This document shows positions 1-12,041 of a DNA stretch of 64,000 nucleotides, in pieces. Location of the stretch: the NCBI GenBank assembly GCA_035048815.1, contig JAUCBN010000025.1, forward strand, positions 10,192,501 to 10,256,500, given 5' to 3'. The stretch is from Abelmoschus esculentus (Eukaryota; Streptophyta; Magnoliopsida; Malvales; Malvaceae). Numbering within the stretch: position 1 is the first letter of the stretch; the number at the start of each line of letters is the position of its first letter. Under the pieces are notes generated by a model. That model searched no databases. It saw only the letters and a list, made by a program, of their open reading frames with translations, and had not been told where the DNA came from. Made by a program: the position numbers and the translations under genes.

Positions 1-1344
1 TTCCATAGTCCCCAAAACAGAACCGAATCTTTGCGAAACACTTTTAATCCGAAATCACTCACCGACAAGCGAAACGAGCCCTCGTCGACGCTCTGACGGC
101 AACACCAATGCACCAGCCACTTACGGACCTTCTTGCAATTCCTCTACAACATTAAAAATAGAGCATATTCTCATCATAACATGCCCAAAACAGCAGGCAC
201 ATTAAAACTCCACAAAACAATCGAAAACCTTGCCGAAAAGACGAAAACTAAGCCGAAACTTATCCGAAACAACATCAGCCCTTAACCTTATGAATCTAAC
301 ATCTAATCCACCTCAATTATGAACTAAAAACACTTTCAAACCATCCGTATACCTCCAGCAAGAACAGAACACTTAAAACAGCACCTAAAATAACCGAAAA
401 CCACCTTAAAACACCACCGATTGCATTATTCTGGGATTAATTTGATGTTAACTCATTTCAAGACTCAATCAATCATTTAATTGACCTAATATCATAATTA
501 AATCATCCTAAATCCAGCATAAATTGAGATCTCAAAAGATTTCACAAAAACCTTCACGAAACTCATAAATCTTGAATTAAAAACACAAAATTAAATATCA
601 ATTGTTAATGAGCAAGCCAATACTTGGGAATTTCAATAAAGAACCTTAGAAAAAGATTAGAAATCACAATTTTACCTTTGAGATTAACTCCACCAAAAGA
701 TGAGAAATCCTCTCTTGATTTCCTTAAAAATGGATGTTGATTTTGCAAAATTGATGAGTAGGTTTTGTAGAGAATGAAAGGATGAGTAAAATGAATTAAA
801 TCTTGTTGAAAATGAAGAAGAAATCAGCAAGTAATGGAAGAAATTTGGAGAATAAGATGGAGAGAAAATGGAGATAAAATTTGGGAGAAAAGATGAGAAA
901 ATGGGAGGTTACAAAAGAAAATGGAAATAAGCTTTTTATTAAAATTAATTAAAACAAATTTGGTGGATAATATTTAATTAAAAATAAATTGGGTTAATGG
1001 TCCTCTAAGGATTCTAAGTATGGCTTACTTTTCAATTTAGTCACTAAAAATCGTAATTTCCGAAAATCACTAATTAGATCCCTAAACTTTTCCAAAAATT
1101 ACAATTTAGTCACTAGTACAAAATTAAGCCTAATTAAAAATCAAACTAAGGCTCAATAATATTCCTTTAACTTTAAAACACCATTTTAATATTTTTAAAC
1201 CTTCCCGAAAAATTATTACTTGTCTAATTAAATTATTATTATTTTAATTTTCCCAAAATTAATGAACCGAAGAATCCGATTCGACTCAATCTGAATCCCC
1301 AAAACCAACACTCAAACTACTAACCCCAAAATCGGGATGTTACA
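1..1344 (-). repeat. Chromovirus-type LTR, minus orientation, cut by window edge
   Basis: Non-coding DNA whose right end reads GGGATGTTACA, the reverse complement of an LTR start TGTAACATCCC. The stretch matches 49794-51060 (same orientation) and the reverse complement of 59962-61310, so it is the 5' portion of a long LTR that begins outside the window. It interrupts a plus-strand gag: coding sequence resumes at 1345-1349 (ATAGG, the expected target duplication; the partner copy would lie left of the window). Whether it is a solo LTR or part of a full element cannot be told from here. Confidence 0.85.
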
Positions 1345-2522
1345 ATAGGTATGTGGGACCTGAATATTTGGCTAAATGCCGAGAGGATTTTCTGAATCTG
1401 CAGCAAAACGACATGTCAGTGAATGATTATGAGATTGAGTTCCTTCGCCTGCTCCAGTATGCCCCTGGTATTGTTACAATCGAGAAATAAAAGTGTGATC
1501 AATTTCTGAAAGGACTCCGGGTACCATTGAAGATTACAGTAGCCACACATCACGACACGGAATATAAGATGATCACTCGACATGTCAGGACAGCCGAGCG
1601 TAACAAGAGTTTGAGGGTTCAACTGGAATCCCAAGTTCAGGATAGAGGTAGACGACAGCCCGCAGCACCTGCACAGCATAGTTAGGGTTTTTAGTCCCGG
1701 AAGAGGGGCCGTGATGAGTTTGAGCCTCAGAGTTCTGCTCGATCTAGACCAGCAGCGTCAGTTGTTCCTACCGCTAGTGGAGCTGGATCCACTAGTACTC
1801 GAGCTTTACTTCAGTGTTCCTTTTATAAGAAATGGCATTCTGGAGAGTGTCAGATGAGGAGCGAGGCTTGCTTTCGATGTGGTTCTCTTGATCATCGTCT
1901 CAGGGACTATCCAGTGTCTCCACAGTCAGGTCATGCTCCGGGGCAATCTCAGGCATCAGTTCAGACTTTTGCAGCTGGAAGAGGTTAGGGTAGACCTGCT
2001 GCATCCGGTACCGGTAGTAGGGGCAGACCTAGTCAGTTCAGCGGAGTAGCTCAATGAGGTGGATCTCAGCCCGGGTTAGTTTATGCTACAAGGAGACATG
2101 AGGGTCGAGATGAGCCAGACGTTATTGCTGGTACTTTTTCTGTTCATACTATTTCTTTATTCGCACTGCTTGATAATGGGTCGACACATTACTATGTCTT
2201 TAGTTCTGTATCGGGATATTTAGAAATTCCAATAGAGGGTATCAATAGCTCTGTCACAGTATATAGTCTTGTAGGTAACCCTGTGGAGGTTACCAAAGTG
2301 TATAGAGATTGTCCTCTTGAGGTTCAAGGGGAAATCTTTCCTGCTAATTTTATGGAGTTACCTTTTGGAGAGTTCGATTTGATTCTGGGAATGGATTGGC
2401 TGTCAACTCACCGAGTTACTCTGGATTGTGAATGTAAGAGAGCAACTTTGAGGACTTCTGATGACCGAGTGGTATCCCTTGTTGGTGAGCGTAGAGGGTA
2501 GCTGTCCAACATTGTATCTACT
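1345..2522 (+). pseudogene. Ty3/gypsy chromovirus (Tekay/Del-like) gag C-terminus and protease fragment
   Basis: Read in one frame this gives the end of a retrotransposon Gag capsid region (RYVGPEYL... at the left edge), a basic linker, a nucleocapsid zinc knuckle and an aspartic protease. The knuckle reads CFRCGSLDHRLRDY, so the final Cys of CX2CX4HX4C is replaced by Tyr. The protease active site is LLDNGSTHYYV near 2170, followed by a flap-like stretch and the LILGMDWL motif near 2375-2400. Several in-frame stops (for example near 1489, 1683, 1987 and 2055, and at 2499) make it non-functional. The N-terminal part of gag is missing because the LTR at 1-1344 sits in it. The same DNGSTH protease type occurs in the minus-strand copy at 58762-59956, showing both belong to one lineage. 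Confidence 0.85.
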
Positions 2523-3346
2523 ATGAAAGCGAAAAAGATGATCAGAAAAGGCTCTGTGGCCTATCTTGCCTACATTCTTGACCCGAGGCAATCAGATTCT
2601 GGGATGGACAAAATCCGAGTTGTATGTGAGTTTTCGGATGTTTTTTCGGAGGAATTACCGGGAGTAGCCCCTAAGTGGGAGGAGGTGGAGTTTGGTATTG
2701 AATTACTTCCGGGGACAACTCCACTATCTATGGCACCATATCGGATGGCTCCGAAGGATCTTAAGGTTCAGTTACAGGAACTTCTGGATCGAGGTTTCAT
2801 TCGACCCAGTATTTCTCCGTGTGGAGCTTCGGTTCTGTTCGTTAAAAAGAAAGATGGGTCACTTCGTCTCTGTATCGATTATCAGTAGTTGAACAAGTTG
2901 ACTGTTAAGAACAAGTATCCTCTTCCCCGTATAGATGATATGTTTGACATGTTCCAAGGAGCTTTTGTATTTTCTAAGATAGACTTGAGATCTGGTTACG
3001 ACCAACTCAAGGTTAAGGATTCTGATGTGTTCAAGACAACCTTCCGGACTCGTTATGGTCACTACGAGTTCTTACTCATACCCTTCGGTCTTACTAATGC
3101 CCCTGTTGCATTTATGGACATGATGAACAAGGTGTTTCGACCCTATCTGGATCAGTTTGTTGTGGTCTTCATAGACGATATCCTGGTCTATTCTAAGTCT
3201 GAGGCTAAGCACGAGCAGCATCTTCGAATTGTTCTATAGACTCTGAGAGAGAAACAACTCTATGTAAAGTTCAGTAAATGTGAGTTCTGGTTATCTGAGG
3301 TTGTATTTTTGGGCCATGTTGTTTCAGCTAAGGGTATTGATGGAGG
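2523..3346 (+). pseudogene. Ty3/gypsy reverse transcriptase fragment (chromovirus-like)
   Basis: Continuation, in the same frame, of the gag-protease remnant. RT landmarks appear in order: LPGVAP and PYRMAPKDL, then FVKKKDGSLRLCIDY, YPLPRIDDMFD, FSKIDLRSGYDQL, TRYGHYEFLLIPFGLTNAP, the catalytic box VVFIDDILVYS near 3165-3195, and the thumb motif KFSKCEFW...FLGHVVS. Stops at 2886-2888 and 3237-3239 break the frame. Homology ends abruptly near 3346 after SAKGI, so the connection domain, RNase H and integrase are missing. An RT of this type would copy the element's RNA to cDNA in cytoplasmic particles; this copy cannot. Confidence 0.9.
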
Positions 3347-3740
3347 CTAGAAAGTCCTGCTTTTATGATAAAGCATTCGTTCTTCCACCTTTTGTCAGAT
3401 TGTAGTATTTAAGATGTCGAACCCACAGGGATTGGCTTTACTTACGCAATTTATTCTTCCTGCACAATGGAAAATTAAAGACACAAATAATTGAGTTGGA
3501 TTATAACTAAGGAAACTAATTAAAGCGATAAAGATAAATGATCAAGAAATCAAGGATAGAAAAGTGGGGCAGGTTAGAGTGCTTCGTAGTATGGGTTCAA
3601 TTGACTTGTTGTTGTCTCATGCAATTGTACATTACTGCCTCGGTAGTACTGCAGATTACTGCCTTGGCAGCAACGATACTTGTCCGCCGCGGCAATCCCT
3701 TGCTCTTGGGTGGACTTAATCAAGGTTCGGCAAAGTGTGT
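3347..3740 (-). repeat. 3' part of an Athila-type LTR, minus orientation
   Basis: The reverse complement contains a run close to the LTRs of elements A, C1 and C2: AGAGCAAGGGATTGCCGCGG, a block with two GC-rich palindromes, AAGTCAATTGAACCC, and then CCCTGTGGGTTCGAC with CTTAAATACTAC as in the 3' end of the LTR of element B. No TG...CA ends or target duplication are visible. It abuts the truncated RT at 3346, so it is a fragment left by deletion or recombination. Confidence 0.65.
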
Positions 3741-4541
3741 TCTCTTCTGCTTTAGGTGTGTTCTGCTTTAGGTGTGTTCTCTTCTGTTAATTCTGTTATT
3801 CCGTGTGTGCAAATCCTATTAAATCCTGAATGATCATGCATTATCCTTACATTATATTTCTGATTCTGAAATTTTCATGCATGCCTCTTGTTAGATTATT
3901 AGGCACGCATTCTGATTCTGTATCTGCATATAACGTTGTATTTGGTTGGATTATTTGTACGGGGAAGTTTAGTGATTAATTCACTTCTGTTCAGTGGTCT
4001 TATGAGATACCACTTCTGTTCAGTGGCTCCACCTGCAGGTCGAGTTCTACTTCTGTTTGGTGTGATGGAGTTAGAGTGGTTCAGGGGGAAACTACTCTTC
4101 TGATGGTGTTCGGAGATGGGTGCATAACATGTATACATGTCATCATCTGTTATACTATTCTCTGTTTCTGTTTATCTGCACATTAGAGACACACTAGACT
4201 CCCTAGCTTACACCCTTTCAGTTTCTGTTTCAAATACTCGGTCATAGGTCTCGGTACTTGGAGGACTTTTGAATTTGAATTCTGTTATTCCGTACGTTTT
4301 AATGTTTCAGACTTGTATTTAATTTCAGTTAATAATTTCTATAACAGAATTTGAATAATTACTTGGATTTGGATTGTTTATTTTAAATTGGGTTGAACCT
4401 TGAATTGTTTTATATCAAAGTATTATCAGTATTTAAATTATTAATTATTTGAATAATTTATTTGAATAAAATTATTTTAATTTATAAAACCCTAACTTGC
4501 AAATCAAGTTTCAGTAATGTAAAACCCTAACTTTTATTCCA
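3741..4541 (+). repeat. Chromovirus LTR remnant, plus orientation
   Basis: No coding potential. The segment around 4180-4270 (GCACATTAGAGACACACTAG, then a text containing ATACTCGGTCATAGG) matches the reverse complement of the LTR at the right edge of the window (around 63690-63760). It is probably the decayed 3' LTR of the plus-strand chromovirus fragment at 1345-3346. A short tandem repeat of about 20 bp (TGTGTTCTCTTCTG type) occurs at 3736-3790. The end at 4541 is set by the start of similarity to the LTR of element M; exact ends are unclear. Confidence 0.5.
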
Positions 4542-5268
4542 TGACACCCTCGGTTGCGCAGGCCGTCGGCTCTTCAACCACCATGGGACACTTTAGCGTT
4601 CTAGCTCCTCTCGGGTGCCTAGCACGCCATTCCCTTCAAGTTCTATCAATGGAAGACACTTCTGTCGAAGTTTGGAGATGAAAGGTGGTAGCTTTCATCA
4701 ACCGCAAATAGCTCCAAAGGTACCTTTTTTCTGTGTTCAAGCTCCCCAAAAAAAGAACCTCCTTTTCGTGGGTCACCATGGCTTAAAAAGGGGCTGAAAA
4801 ACCCTAAGCTTTGGTGGAAAATTCCCTTAACACCCCTGTTCACGTGATGGCATTTCTGTCATGGTGACAGTGGTCCCCTACTAAGGTGGTTGTGGTCCCC
4901 TACAGTGGTGGCTGTGGCCAGGCTGTAATGGCACCAACTGACACTTTTCTTAAAATATCTTCTTGCCGTTTAGCTCAGCACAAGAGTCCTTCAGAATTGC
5001 CATGGCATTTTCCCATCGCTATCCTTCTGCGAATGCCATGACAAATTTCCTCAATTTCCATTTTTCTTTACCTGCATAACACAACCTAAGAACACAACCT
5101 TTCCCATGAAATAGCACCCATTACCACACTAAAAATGTCAAGGCATAAATAAGAAACTACATTCAATGATATGAGCCTAAATGCATCTAGATGAGCCTAC
5201 ATGAGCTTAAGGACAATAAATAACTTAAGTAAAAAGGCTTATAATATATCCTTTTTGCAGAGTTAGCA
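4542..5268 (-). repeat. 3' LTR of element M (truncated)
   Basis: The stretch from 4543 (GACACCCTCGGTTGCGCAGG) to 5268 matches 14921-15614 plus 17412-17443 in the other LTR. On the minus strand it starts TGCTAACTCTGC right next to the polypurine tract. The last part of the LTR (equivalent of 13863-14920) is missing, replaced by unrelated LTR sequence to the left of 4542. Confidence 0.85.
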
Positions 5269-5280
5269 CACCCCCAAACT
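5269..5280 (-). promoter_or_regulatory. Polypurine tract of element M
   Basis: On the minus strand AGTTTGGGGGTG directly abuts the LTR start TGCTAACTC. It is the expected plus-strand DNA priming site of the retroelement. The upstream flank GCTTGAGGACAAGCAATAG is shared with elements A, C1 and C2. Confidence 0.8.
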
Positions 5281-6278
5281 TAAGCTATTGCTTGTCCTCA
5301 AGCAATGGGTAGTAGCTAGAAGAGAAGAAATGTTATGACAATGCTTAGGGTCTAGGCAAACAAATGGTCAAAGTTTCAGCCCTTAGAAAATGTCATGGCA
5401 TAAACATATAAGACTCGAGGAAATTTCAAGAACGCTACTCTAGGACAAGGTCGAATGCAAGTGTGTGTGTGTGTGCGTGAGTGTATCTAATCTATGCTTA
5501 GTTAACTTAGAAAAATTCTAAGGAATGTTCACTATCCTAGAAAAGCATGTTTGTTCATTAAAGCTCAATTTACTACTCCCCATATATATATATATATTTG
5601 TTTGTTTCATTTTTTTCATTTTTTTACATGCTCAACATACTGCTACGAGAGGAGCTAGCCTGTCGCCCTACCTTCTACTCATGCCATAGCTACCATTTAT
5701 TAAAACGCAATATCCAAGTAATGCCATGGCAAGTTAGGAGTGTAGCCTCACCCTATGGCTCTTTCAGTAACTTATATGTGCTTGGATATCACATGGCATA
5801 GCGGTGTATCCCTCTAGAGATATGTCTAGGCATTTATTCATGTCTGAAAACTAAACTAAAAGGGAGTTTTCTATCAACATCAAAATTCATTAAAACATGC
5901 AAGGTTGTTCAAGTTTTCATTCTATAAAAATTTTCTAACTTTCCTAAGCATGGAGGACATACACTTGTGTAACAATAAAATAAACACAAACCACCAAGTC
6001 CTAAAGCAGGCTCTATCCAAATCTCAATTCATGCATATTCACTTCAATCATTGGCCATAAAGAAAGATATCATCATCGGGCATTATAAACTATAATCCTA
6101 TAAACCTGTCCTAAAGCTTACATAGTTGCCGTGGCATAATTCTACAACTACTGCTATCATGCAACATGAAAATGGAGTAGAGAATGACACCTCCCCCAAA
6201 CTTGAGTACGACATTGTCCTCAATGCAACTAAAAAAAACTAAATGCTACGCAATGAAATGAAATGAAATGCACCTTAG
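5281..6278 (-). other. 3' UTR of element M with a second polypurine-like module
   Basis: About 1 kb without coding support between ORF2 and the polypurine tract. It holds a GT microsatellite (5461-5478), a TA run (5582-5598) and, at 6185-6225, a minus-strand module ATTGAGGACAATG followed by CAAGTTTGGGGGAG. That resembles the terminal polypurine tract and its flank, and equivalent modules occur at the same relative place in A, C1 and C2. Several TGCCATGGCA-type palindromes lie here (for example near 5718 and 6125). Confidence 0.6.
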
Positions 6279-7828
6279 CTATGCAGGTGGTGCGGAGGCA
6301 GTGCGACGAGATGCTCGCCTCTTCAACGGGGGCAGGTTGACATCAGAATTAGACTCATCATCGGCTCCTCGTTGTTTGGATTTTTCTGTAACACCAAGTG
6401 ATGGTCTCGACTGTCGTCCGGCCGACTTATTTAGACAGCGTTTGGATTTCTTCTTTTGGGCCGAGGGCAATGGTGATTCCTCTTGTGGGGCTGCTGGCTG
6501 TGGTGGTTCTGGTTGTGTTGGGTGGGCGGGTAGATCTTCAAACAGAGAAGAAATAAAGCTAGTCTCATGTTCTTGTGCAGTAGTTAGGTCTTGTTGAACT
6601 AGTGATTGGCATGGGTCATCTAAAAATGTCTCGACATTTTCAGGATCTTGGTCTTGTTCAGGTGCCTGGGTCTTTGGAGCGTGTTCCTCTGGTTTCGGTT
6701 CCATGGGTCTTACCTCCTCAGATGGATCAGCTGGGGATGGTGCCTCGTTCAAATCAGGTGCAACTTGCCTAGTTGTAGGTGAGTTAGCTGGAAATGCCTG
6801 GTGTAGTAGGCAGGATAGATTTCGGGAACTTAGGGAACTTCTAATTCAGGGGAGGTAGCAACTCTTCCAGATAGGCTTGGATGACCACGTCTCTTTTCTT
6901 GGTATAGTTGAAAAATTCGTTTAAATCTATGGACAAGTCGTCTACCTTTTCCATAGCATTCTTAGAGAGCTCTAACATATCGTCCTTCTGAGATGGGCCT
7001 TTTCCTCTAGCCGAGGCAACATGTGATGCTTCCGGTTGCTCTTCAACATTGCCCATCAAGGCAGTCACTTTCTCAGCGGACAAACCCTTTATTCCTTCCA
7101 GAATTTCATCAAAATCATTCTCTTGAACTTCCTTCTTTCTGCACAAAGTTGTGATCAAGTTTGGGAAAATAAGAGGACTCTTGGGGCGGTTCAAGCAAGC
7201 ATGAGTTTCACGAACAATGATTCGGCCTATATCCATGGGGCAACTGAATAGAATGGAATGTAAAAGCATCAATCGAGTAAGTCTTACTGTGGTGTGATGC
7301 GAAGTAGGCATCAACTTGTAGCGCATAAAATGATTCCATAGCTGGGCATGCGGAAGTAGGCGCTCACGGTTCACTGTCCTTGTCGTGTCCTATTGGCTAT
7401 TCCATTCTGTCTCGGGCAAGTAGAGGTCTTCCTTCACTCCTTGATAAGTTTCATAATCAGCTTCTTCTTCTTTCATTGTGTGTCTATCCACTTCTTGAGG
7501 AATTTTAAAGAAGCGATTAATGGTCGTGTTAGTGAAGTGAATGCTTTTGCCCCGAACATAAAAAACTTTTTGGTCAGGGCTTTGAATATTTGCATAAAAC
7601 TCTCGCACTAAAGTGGCATTGACAGAGCTAGGGTGGACAGCGAACCTCTCCCAGTGGTGGTGTCTGACCACGTCCTTTACTTCAGACCCAAACTCGTCGG
7701 AAAAGTTGAAACCAAGCTCAAAGAACATTTTTCTGTTTTTTTAGAGATTTGAATCTTTCTGATGCCGCATCATCAATAAAAATGTGAGGAGGTGGTGGTG
7801 CGGGCCTGAGAGGTCTTGTTCGTACCAT
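6279..7828 (-). pseudogene. ORF2 of element M (plant transposon-associated protein of unknown function)
   Basis: A probable ORF of about 500 codons downstream of pol. The ATG at 7828 opens MVRTRPLRPAPPPPHIF, then a one-base shift in an A-run near 7730 leads into FELGFNFSDEF. The N-terminal half has NATLVREFYA, a VRGKSIHF strand, TINRFFKIP, LWNHFMRYKLMPTSHHTTV, MDIGRIIVRE and LIFPNLITTLC. I recognise this as the domain usually named 'putative plant transposon protein'. The C-terminal half is Pro/Gln/Glu-rich and ends in a basic stretch (LKRRASRRT). A stop near 7390 and a frameshift near 6840 break it. No signal peptide or membrane segment is evident, so I would not call it an envelope. Its function is unknown. 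Confidence 0.75.
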
Positions 7829-7983
7829 TTTGAGGTCGGAAAGAGTGAGGGAAAGCAAGAAAGTTTGAAGCTTTTGTTAATGGTGGAGGAGAGCTTTTCG
7901 GTTATGGAGGTGAGAAAGATGAAGAAGAGGAAGAATGGATGAAACAGAAAAAGAAATAAAAAGAAAGCTTTAACGTGTGGTGG

Positions 7984-7998
7984 GGGGTTATAAGCCAA
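7984..7998 (-). promoter_or_regulatory. TATA-like box upstream of ORF2 in element M
   Basis: On the minus strand GGCTTATAACCCCCC lies about 160 bp before the ORF2 ATG at 7828. Elements A, C1 and C2 have GGCCTATATAAG at 161-164 bp before their ORF2 ATG. A second AT-rich candidate (TTTAAATA) is at 8031-8038. The call rests on conserved position, not on expression data. Confidence 0.45.
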
Positions 7999-8303
7999 TG
8001 ATGACAAAAAGTAAAGAGGAGAGAAAAGGCTATTTAAAGTTCAAAAGAAATAATTAAATAAGAAAAAGCTCCCCTTTTTTGTCTTTTTGCCGCCCAAATA
8101 TTTTAAAGTAGGGTTTAATGCTTTTCTCCTTCTTTCACCTTCTGCCGCCAGCTTCCAAGGGTAGATATTCATCCTAAAAAAACAAAAAAAAACAAGTAAA
8201 TTAAATAGGAAAACGACTTAGCATAATAAAGCATATAAAACAAACTTAAAACAATTTATTTATGAACAGGAGTAAACTGAAAACACCATGACATTTCTGC
8301 ATG

Positions 8304-9637
8304 TCAGGCATCTATAAGATATGCGGTAGGTTTATCTCGCATCACATGGGCTCCGGTGTAGATCTTCAGGCGCTGGCCATTGACTTTGAAAATTGTCTCG
8401 TCATCAATGTTCTTGATGTCTACAGCTCCATGGGGATATAAATAATGTATTGCAAATGGTTCAGACCACCTTAATTTAAGCTTCCCAGGGAAAAGCTTCA
8501 GCCTTGAGTTGAATAGGAGCACTTGTTGTCCAACTTGAAAATATCGTGGCAAAATTGCATGGTCATGCCATCTTTTAGTACGCTCCTTGTAGAGTTTGGC
8601 ATTTTCATAAGCTTGGGCCCTGAATTCCTTCATCTCATTCAACACTAGAAGTCTTCTTTCACCAGCTAACTCGGCATCAAAGTTGAGCTGCTTGAATGCC
8701 CAATAGGCTTTATGCTCTAGCTCGACCGGGAGGTGACATGCTTTGCCATAGACTAAATTAAAAGGATACATTCCTATGGGGGGTTTGAATGTTTTTCGGT
8801 ACGCCCATAACGCTTCATCAAGCTTGGGTGACCAATCCTTCCTTCTCGGATTCACCAAATTTTCAAGAATTTGCTTGATTTCACGGTTTGAAACCTCGGA
8901 TTGCCCATTGGTATAAGGTGATATGCCGTGTCAATCTTGTGTTTTACCCCAAATCTCTGTAATGCCTTGGCAATTAACTTATTGTAAAAGTGGGTGCCTT
9001 CATCACTGATGATATCCCTTGGCGCGTCAAACCTCGTGAAAATGTGCCTGTGAAGGAACCTAAGCATTGTCTTTCAATCGTTCCTAGGCGTCGCATTGGC
9101 TTCTACCCACTTGGACACGTAGTCTACTGCCAATAGGATATATAAATCTCCAAATGAAGATGAGATCAAACAACTTGATCTCAAAAATATTTTTTCGTGT
9201 CATTTCATGACGTCTGGAGATATTCCCAGTCCTCTAACATCTATCGCGGGATTTGTAAATTGTTTGGGCATCTTTGAATAAGGTAGGCCAATAAAAACCT
9301 GATTGGAGGACCTTTGCAGCAGTCCTCATACCTCCGAAGTGACCTCCACACGGGCCTGTGTGGTAGAGATGCAGAATAACTCTTTGCTCCTCCTCGGGTA
9401 CACATCTTCGGATAATCTGATCAACACAAAGCTTGAACAGGTATGGCTCATACCAGAAATAGAACCGCGCGTCATGCTTAAATTTCTTCATTCTCTGGCT
9501 AGTCATGTCAAAAGGCAAAACACCACTAACAAGAAAATTAACAAGGTCAGCGTACCACGGAATTACCGTGGCATAAAGAATTTTCTCATCAAGAAATTCA
9601 TCATCAATTTCAATTTTGTCATGACATTCTAGGTTAA
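8304..9637 (-). pseudogene. Integrase domain of element M
   Basis: Starting after RNase H, the zinc-binding region shows HLYHTGPCGGHFGG, but the following CX2C pair is disrupted by a frameshift near 9234. The catalytic core shows AVDYVSKWVEA (about 9120), then DIISDEGTHFYNKL (about 9010), with the third acidic region frameshifted near 8930-8860. The C-terminal part (8858-8304) is a clean open frame with the motifs LWAYRKTFKPPIGMYPF, LVYGKACHLPVELEHKAYWA, LNEMKEFRAQAYENAK and the GPFxI-like end WSEPFAIHYLYPHGAVDI. Integrase joins retroelement cDNA to host DNA in the nucleus; this copy is dead through at least two frameshifts and one stop. Confidence 0.9.
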
Positions 9638-11223
9638 CCTCTAGCCTAGAAAGATGATCAACAACTTGATTTTTTGTGCCCTTACTATCTACAACTTCTA
9701 AATCAAATTCTTGCAACAGCAATATCCATCTAATAAGCCTAGGTTTGACATCCTTTTTAGTCACTAAGTAATTAATAGCTGAGTGATCGGTGTGAACAAT
9801 GACTTTAGTGCCTATCAAGTATGCCCTAACTTATCAAATGCAAATACCACGGCAAGTATCTCTTTCTCTGTGATAGTGTAATTAAGTTGTGCATCATTTA
9901 AAGTACGGCTAGCATAATATATAACATGAAAAATTTTACCTCGATGCTGCCCCAAGACTGCTCCCACGGAGTAATCGCTTGCATCGCACATCAGCTCGAA
10001 CGGTAAAGTCCAATCTGGGGGAACAACAACGGGTGCAGTGATTAGGCTTTGCTTCAGGTCTATGAAAGCACCATGACATTTTTGATCGAACACAAAAGGC
10101 TGATTTTGTTGCAACAATATGCAGAAGGGCTTGTAGATCTTGGAGAAATCCTTGATGAATCTCCTATAAAATCCCGCGTGTCCAAGGAAACTTCTTATGC
10201 CCTTGACATTTGTAGGCGGTGGTAACTTCTCAGTCACCTCGATCTTAGCTTTGTCCACCTCAATGCCTTTGTGTGAGATTTTATGGCCCAATAAAATACC
10301 TTCTGGCACCATAAAGTGACATTTCTCCCAACTCAGCACAAGGTCAGCTTCTTCACATCGCTTCAGGACCTTTGGTAAATTGCCAAGACAATTCTGGAAA
10401 CTGTCTCCAGAAATAGAAAAATCATCCATTACTATCTCTATGTAATCCTCAACCATATTAGAAAAGATAGCTTGCATACAACGTTGAAAAGTTGTCGGGC
10501 ATTACACAATCCAAAGGGCATCCTCTGGAAAGCATAAGTGCCATAAGGACATGTGAATGTAGTCTTCTCTTGGTCCTCCGGTGCTATGGCTATTTGGTTA
10601 TACCCCGAATATCCATCAAAGAAACAATATAAGCTTTGCCCGCCAAACGATCCAACATTTGGTCGATGAAGGGTAGAGGAAAGTGGTCATTTTTCGTAGC
10701 TTTGTTGAGCTTGCGATAGTCCATACAAATCCTCCATCCGGTCACTACTCGCGTCGACAATAGCTCATTATCTTCATTGCTCACCACGGTTGTGCCTCCC
10801 TTCTTGGGCACACATTGAACCGGGCTCACCCATGAACTTTCCGATATTAGGTAAATTAACTCCAGCATTGAGCCATTTGATAACTTCCTTCATTACAACT
10901 TGCTTCATAATGGGGTTGAGTCTATGTTGTAGCTCTTTGGATTTTCCATGGCATTCTTCCAGAAGTATCTTATGCATACAGATAGTGGGACTGATCCTCT
11001 TTAAATATTCCATGGTCAATCCTATCGCTCGTTTATGCTGTGACAAAACAGCAAGTAGACTTCTCTCTTGCTCAGAATTGAGATTTGCATAAATGATAAT
11101 AGGCAGGGTCTCGTTTTCACCCAGATAAGCATATTTGAGATGTTGTGGCAAAATCTTCAGCTCCAACTTGGGCGCATTGAGTAATGAAGACTTGGGAGGA
11201 ACGAATTCCTCAAAGTCAAGAGG
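9638..11223 (-). pseudogene. Reverse transcriptase and RNase H of element M
   Basis: The RT starts with LKILPQHLKYAYLGENETLP (about 11160) and continues ISPTICMHKILLEE, LNPIMKQVV, then after a frameshift near 10860 SSWVSPVQCVPKKGGTTVV, WRICMDYRKLNKATKNDHFP and IDQMLDRLAGKAY. After another break near 10590-10480 come the catalytic box IVMDDFSISG (usually FMDD/YVDD), KCHFMVPEGILLGHKIS and SFLGHAGFYRRFIKDFS. RNase H follows: FELMCDASDYSVGAVLGQ, YASRTLNDAQLNYTITEKE, VHTDHSAINYLV and VDHLSRLE. At least three frameshifts split it. No homologous domain exists in elements A, C1 or C2. Confidence 0.92.
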
Positions 11224-12041
11224 TTAGAAGCTCGAAAGATTTCTAGCTATCAGCAGACTAGATTGTTGCTTTTCCAAGGGTAATTCACCAACTTCCTCTT
11301 CCTCTTCTATGAGCTCTTCATACTCATCCAGTTGTACAAAATTGTTGTGACAAAAATGATCAGCTTCCCTTGACAGCTCAGAGTCTACTTCTAAAATGCT
11401 CCGCAATTCTTCAGAATCATCCACGTACTTGATAGAACTATTGATGTTCACGATCAATCATTGATTTGCTACTCGCATAGTGAGCTCACCCTTCTCACAA
11501 TCAATGAGAATGCGACCGGTTGCTAGGAAAGGTATCCTTAAGATAATGGGTGCATTAGCATCAGCCTCACAATCAAATATGAGGAAGTTGACTGGAAACA
11601 CGAATTTGTCCACCCTCACTATGACATCTTTGATCTTCCCCTCGGGTCTCACATGGGAACGATCGGCTAGTTGCAATATGAGGGATGTGGGTCTCACATA
11701 TCCCATGCCAAGCTTTACAAAAATTGACAAAGGCATCAGATTTACACTCGATCCAAGATCACAGAGTGCTTTCCCAACGAACTTGTGTCCAATAGCACAT
11801 GGGATAATAAAGCTACCTGGATCATTCTTCTTCATTGGTAGGTTACTTAAAGCAAAGAAATACTCTTTTGCCATGGAAATTGTCTCAAACTTCTCCAATT
11901 TCCGCTTCTTCGTAACTATCTTCTTGAGAAATTTGGCATAAGTGGGCATCTGGTCAATTGCCTCCAAAAGTTGGACATTTATGTACAGTTGGTCCAATTT
12001 ATCAACAAACTTCTTGAACTGAATATCATCATTGTGCTTCT
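11224..12041 (-). pseudogene. Aspartic protease domain and linker of element M
   Basis: The open frame 12045-11458 carries the conserved Athila Gag-Pro segment: FKKFVDKLDQLYINV, EAIDQMPTYAKFLKKIV, DPGSFIIPCAIG, the protease active site ALCDLGSSVNLMPLS, LQLADRSHVRPEG, VRVDKFVFPVNFLI and the ILRIPFLATGR motif. The acidic linker to RT (11457-11224) is rich in Glu and lies after a stop. The active-site Asp is retained. The same segment is present in C2, mutated in C1 and deleted in A, which makes M a useful reference. Confidence 0.88.

Noticed and set aside
4615..4797. 60-codon ORF in the M LTR, also at 14992-15177
   Set aside because: Same reason: two LTR copies of one sequence, without codon signal or domain.
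7741..8007. Hydrophobic ORF (FFLFLFLFHPFF) upstream of ORF2 of M that could be taken for a signal peptide or envelope
   Set aside because: It is translation of the pyrimidine-rich leader after the TATA-like box, and the true ORF2 frame (MVRTRPLRP at 7828) overlaps it in another frame.
11480..11941. Long plus-strand ORFs over element M (also 10790-11092 and 11971-12351)
   Set aside because: Antisense shadows of the gag-protease and RT frames.
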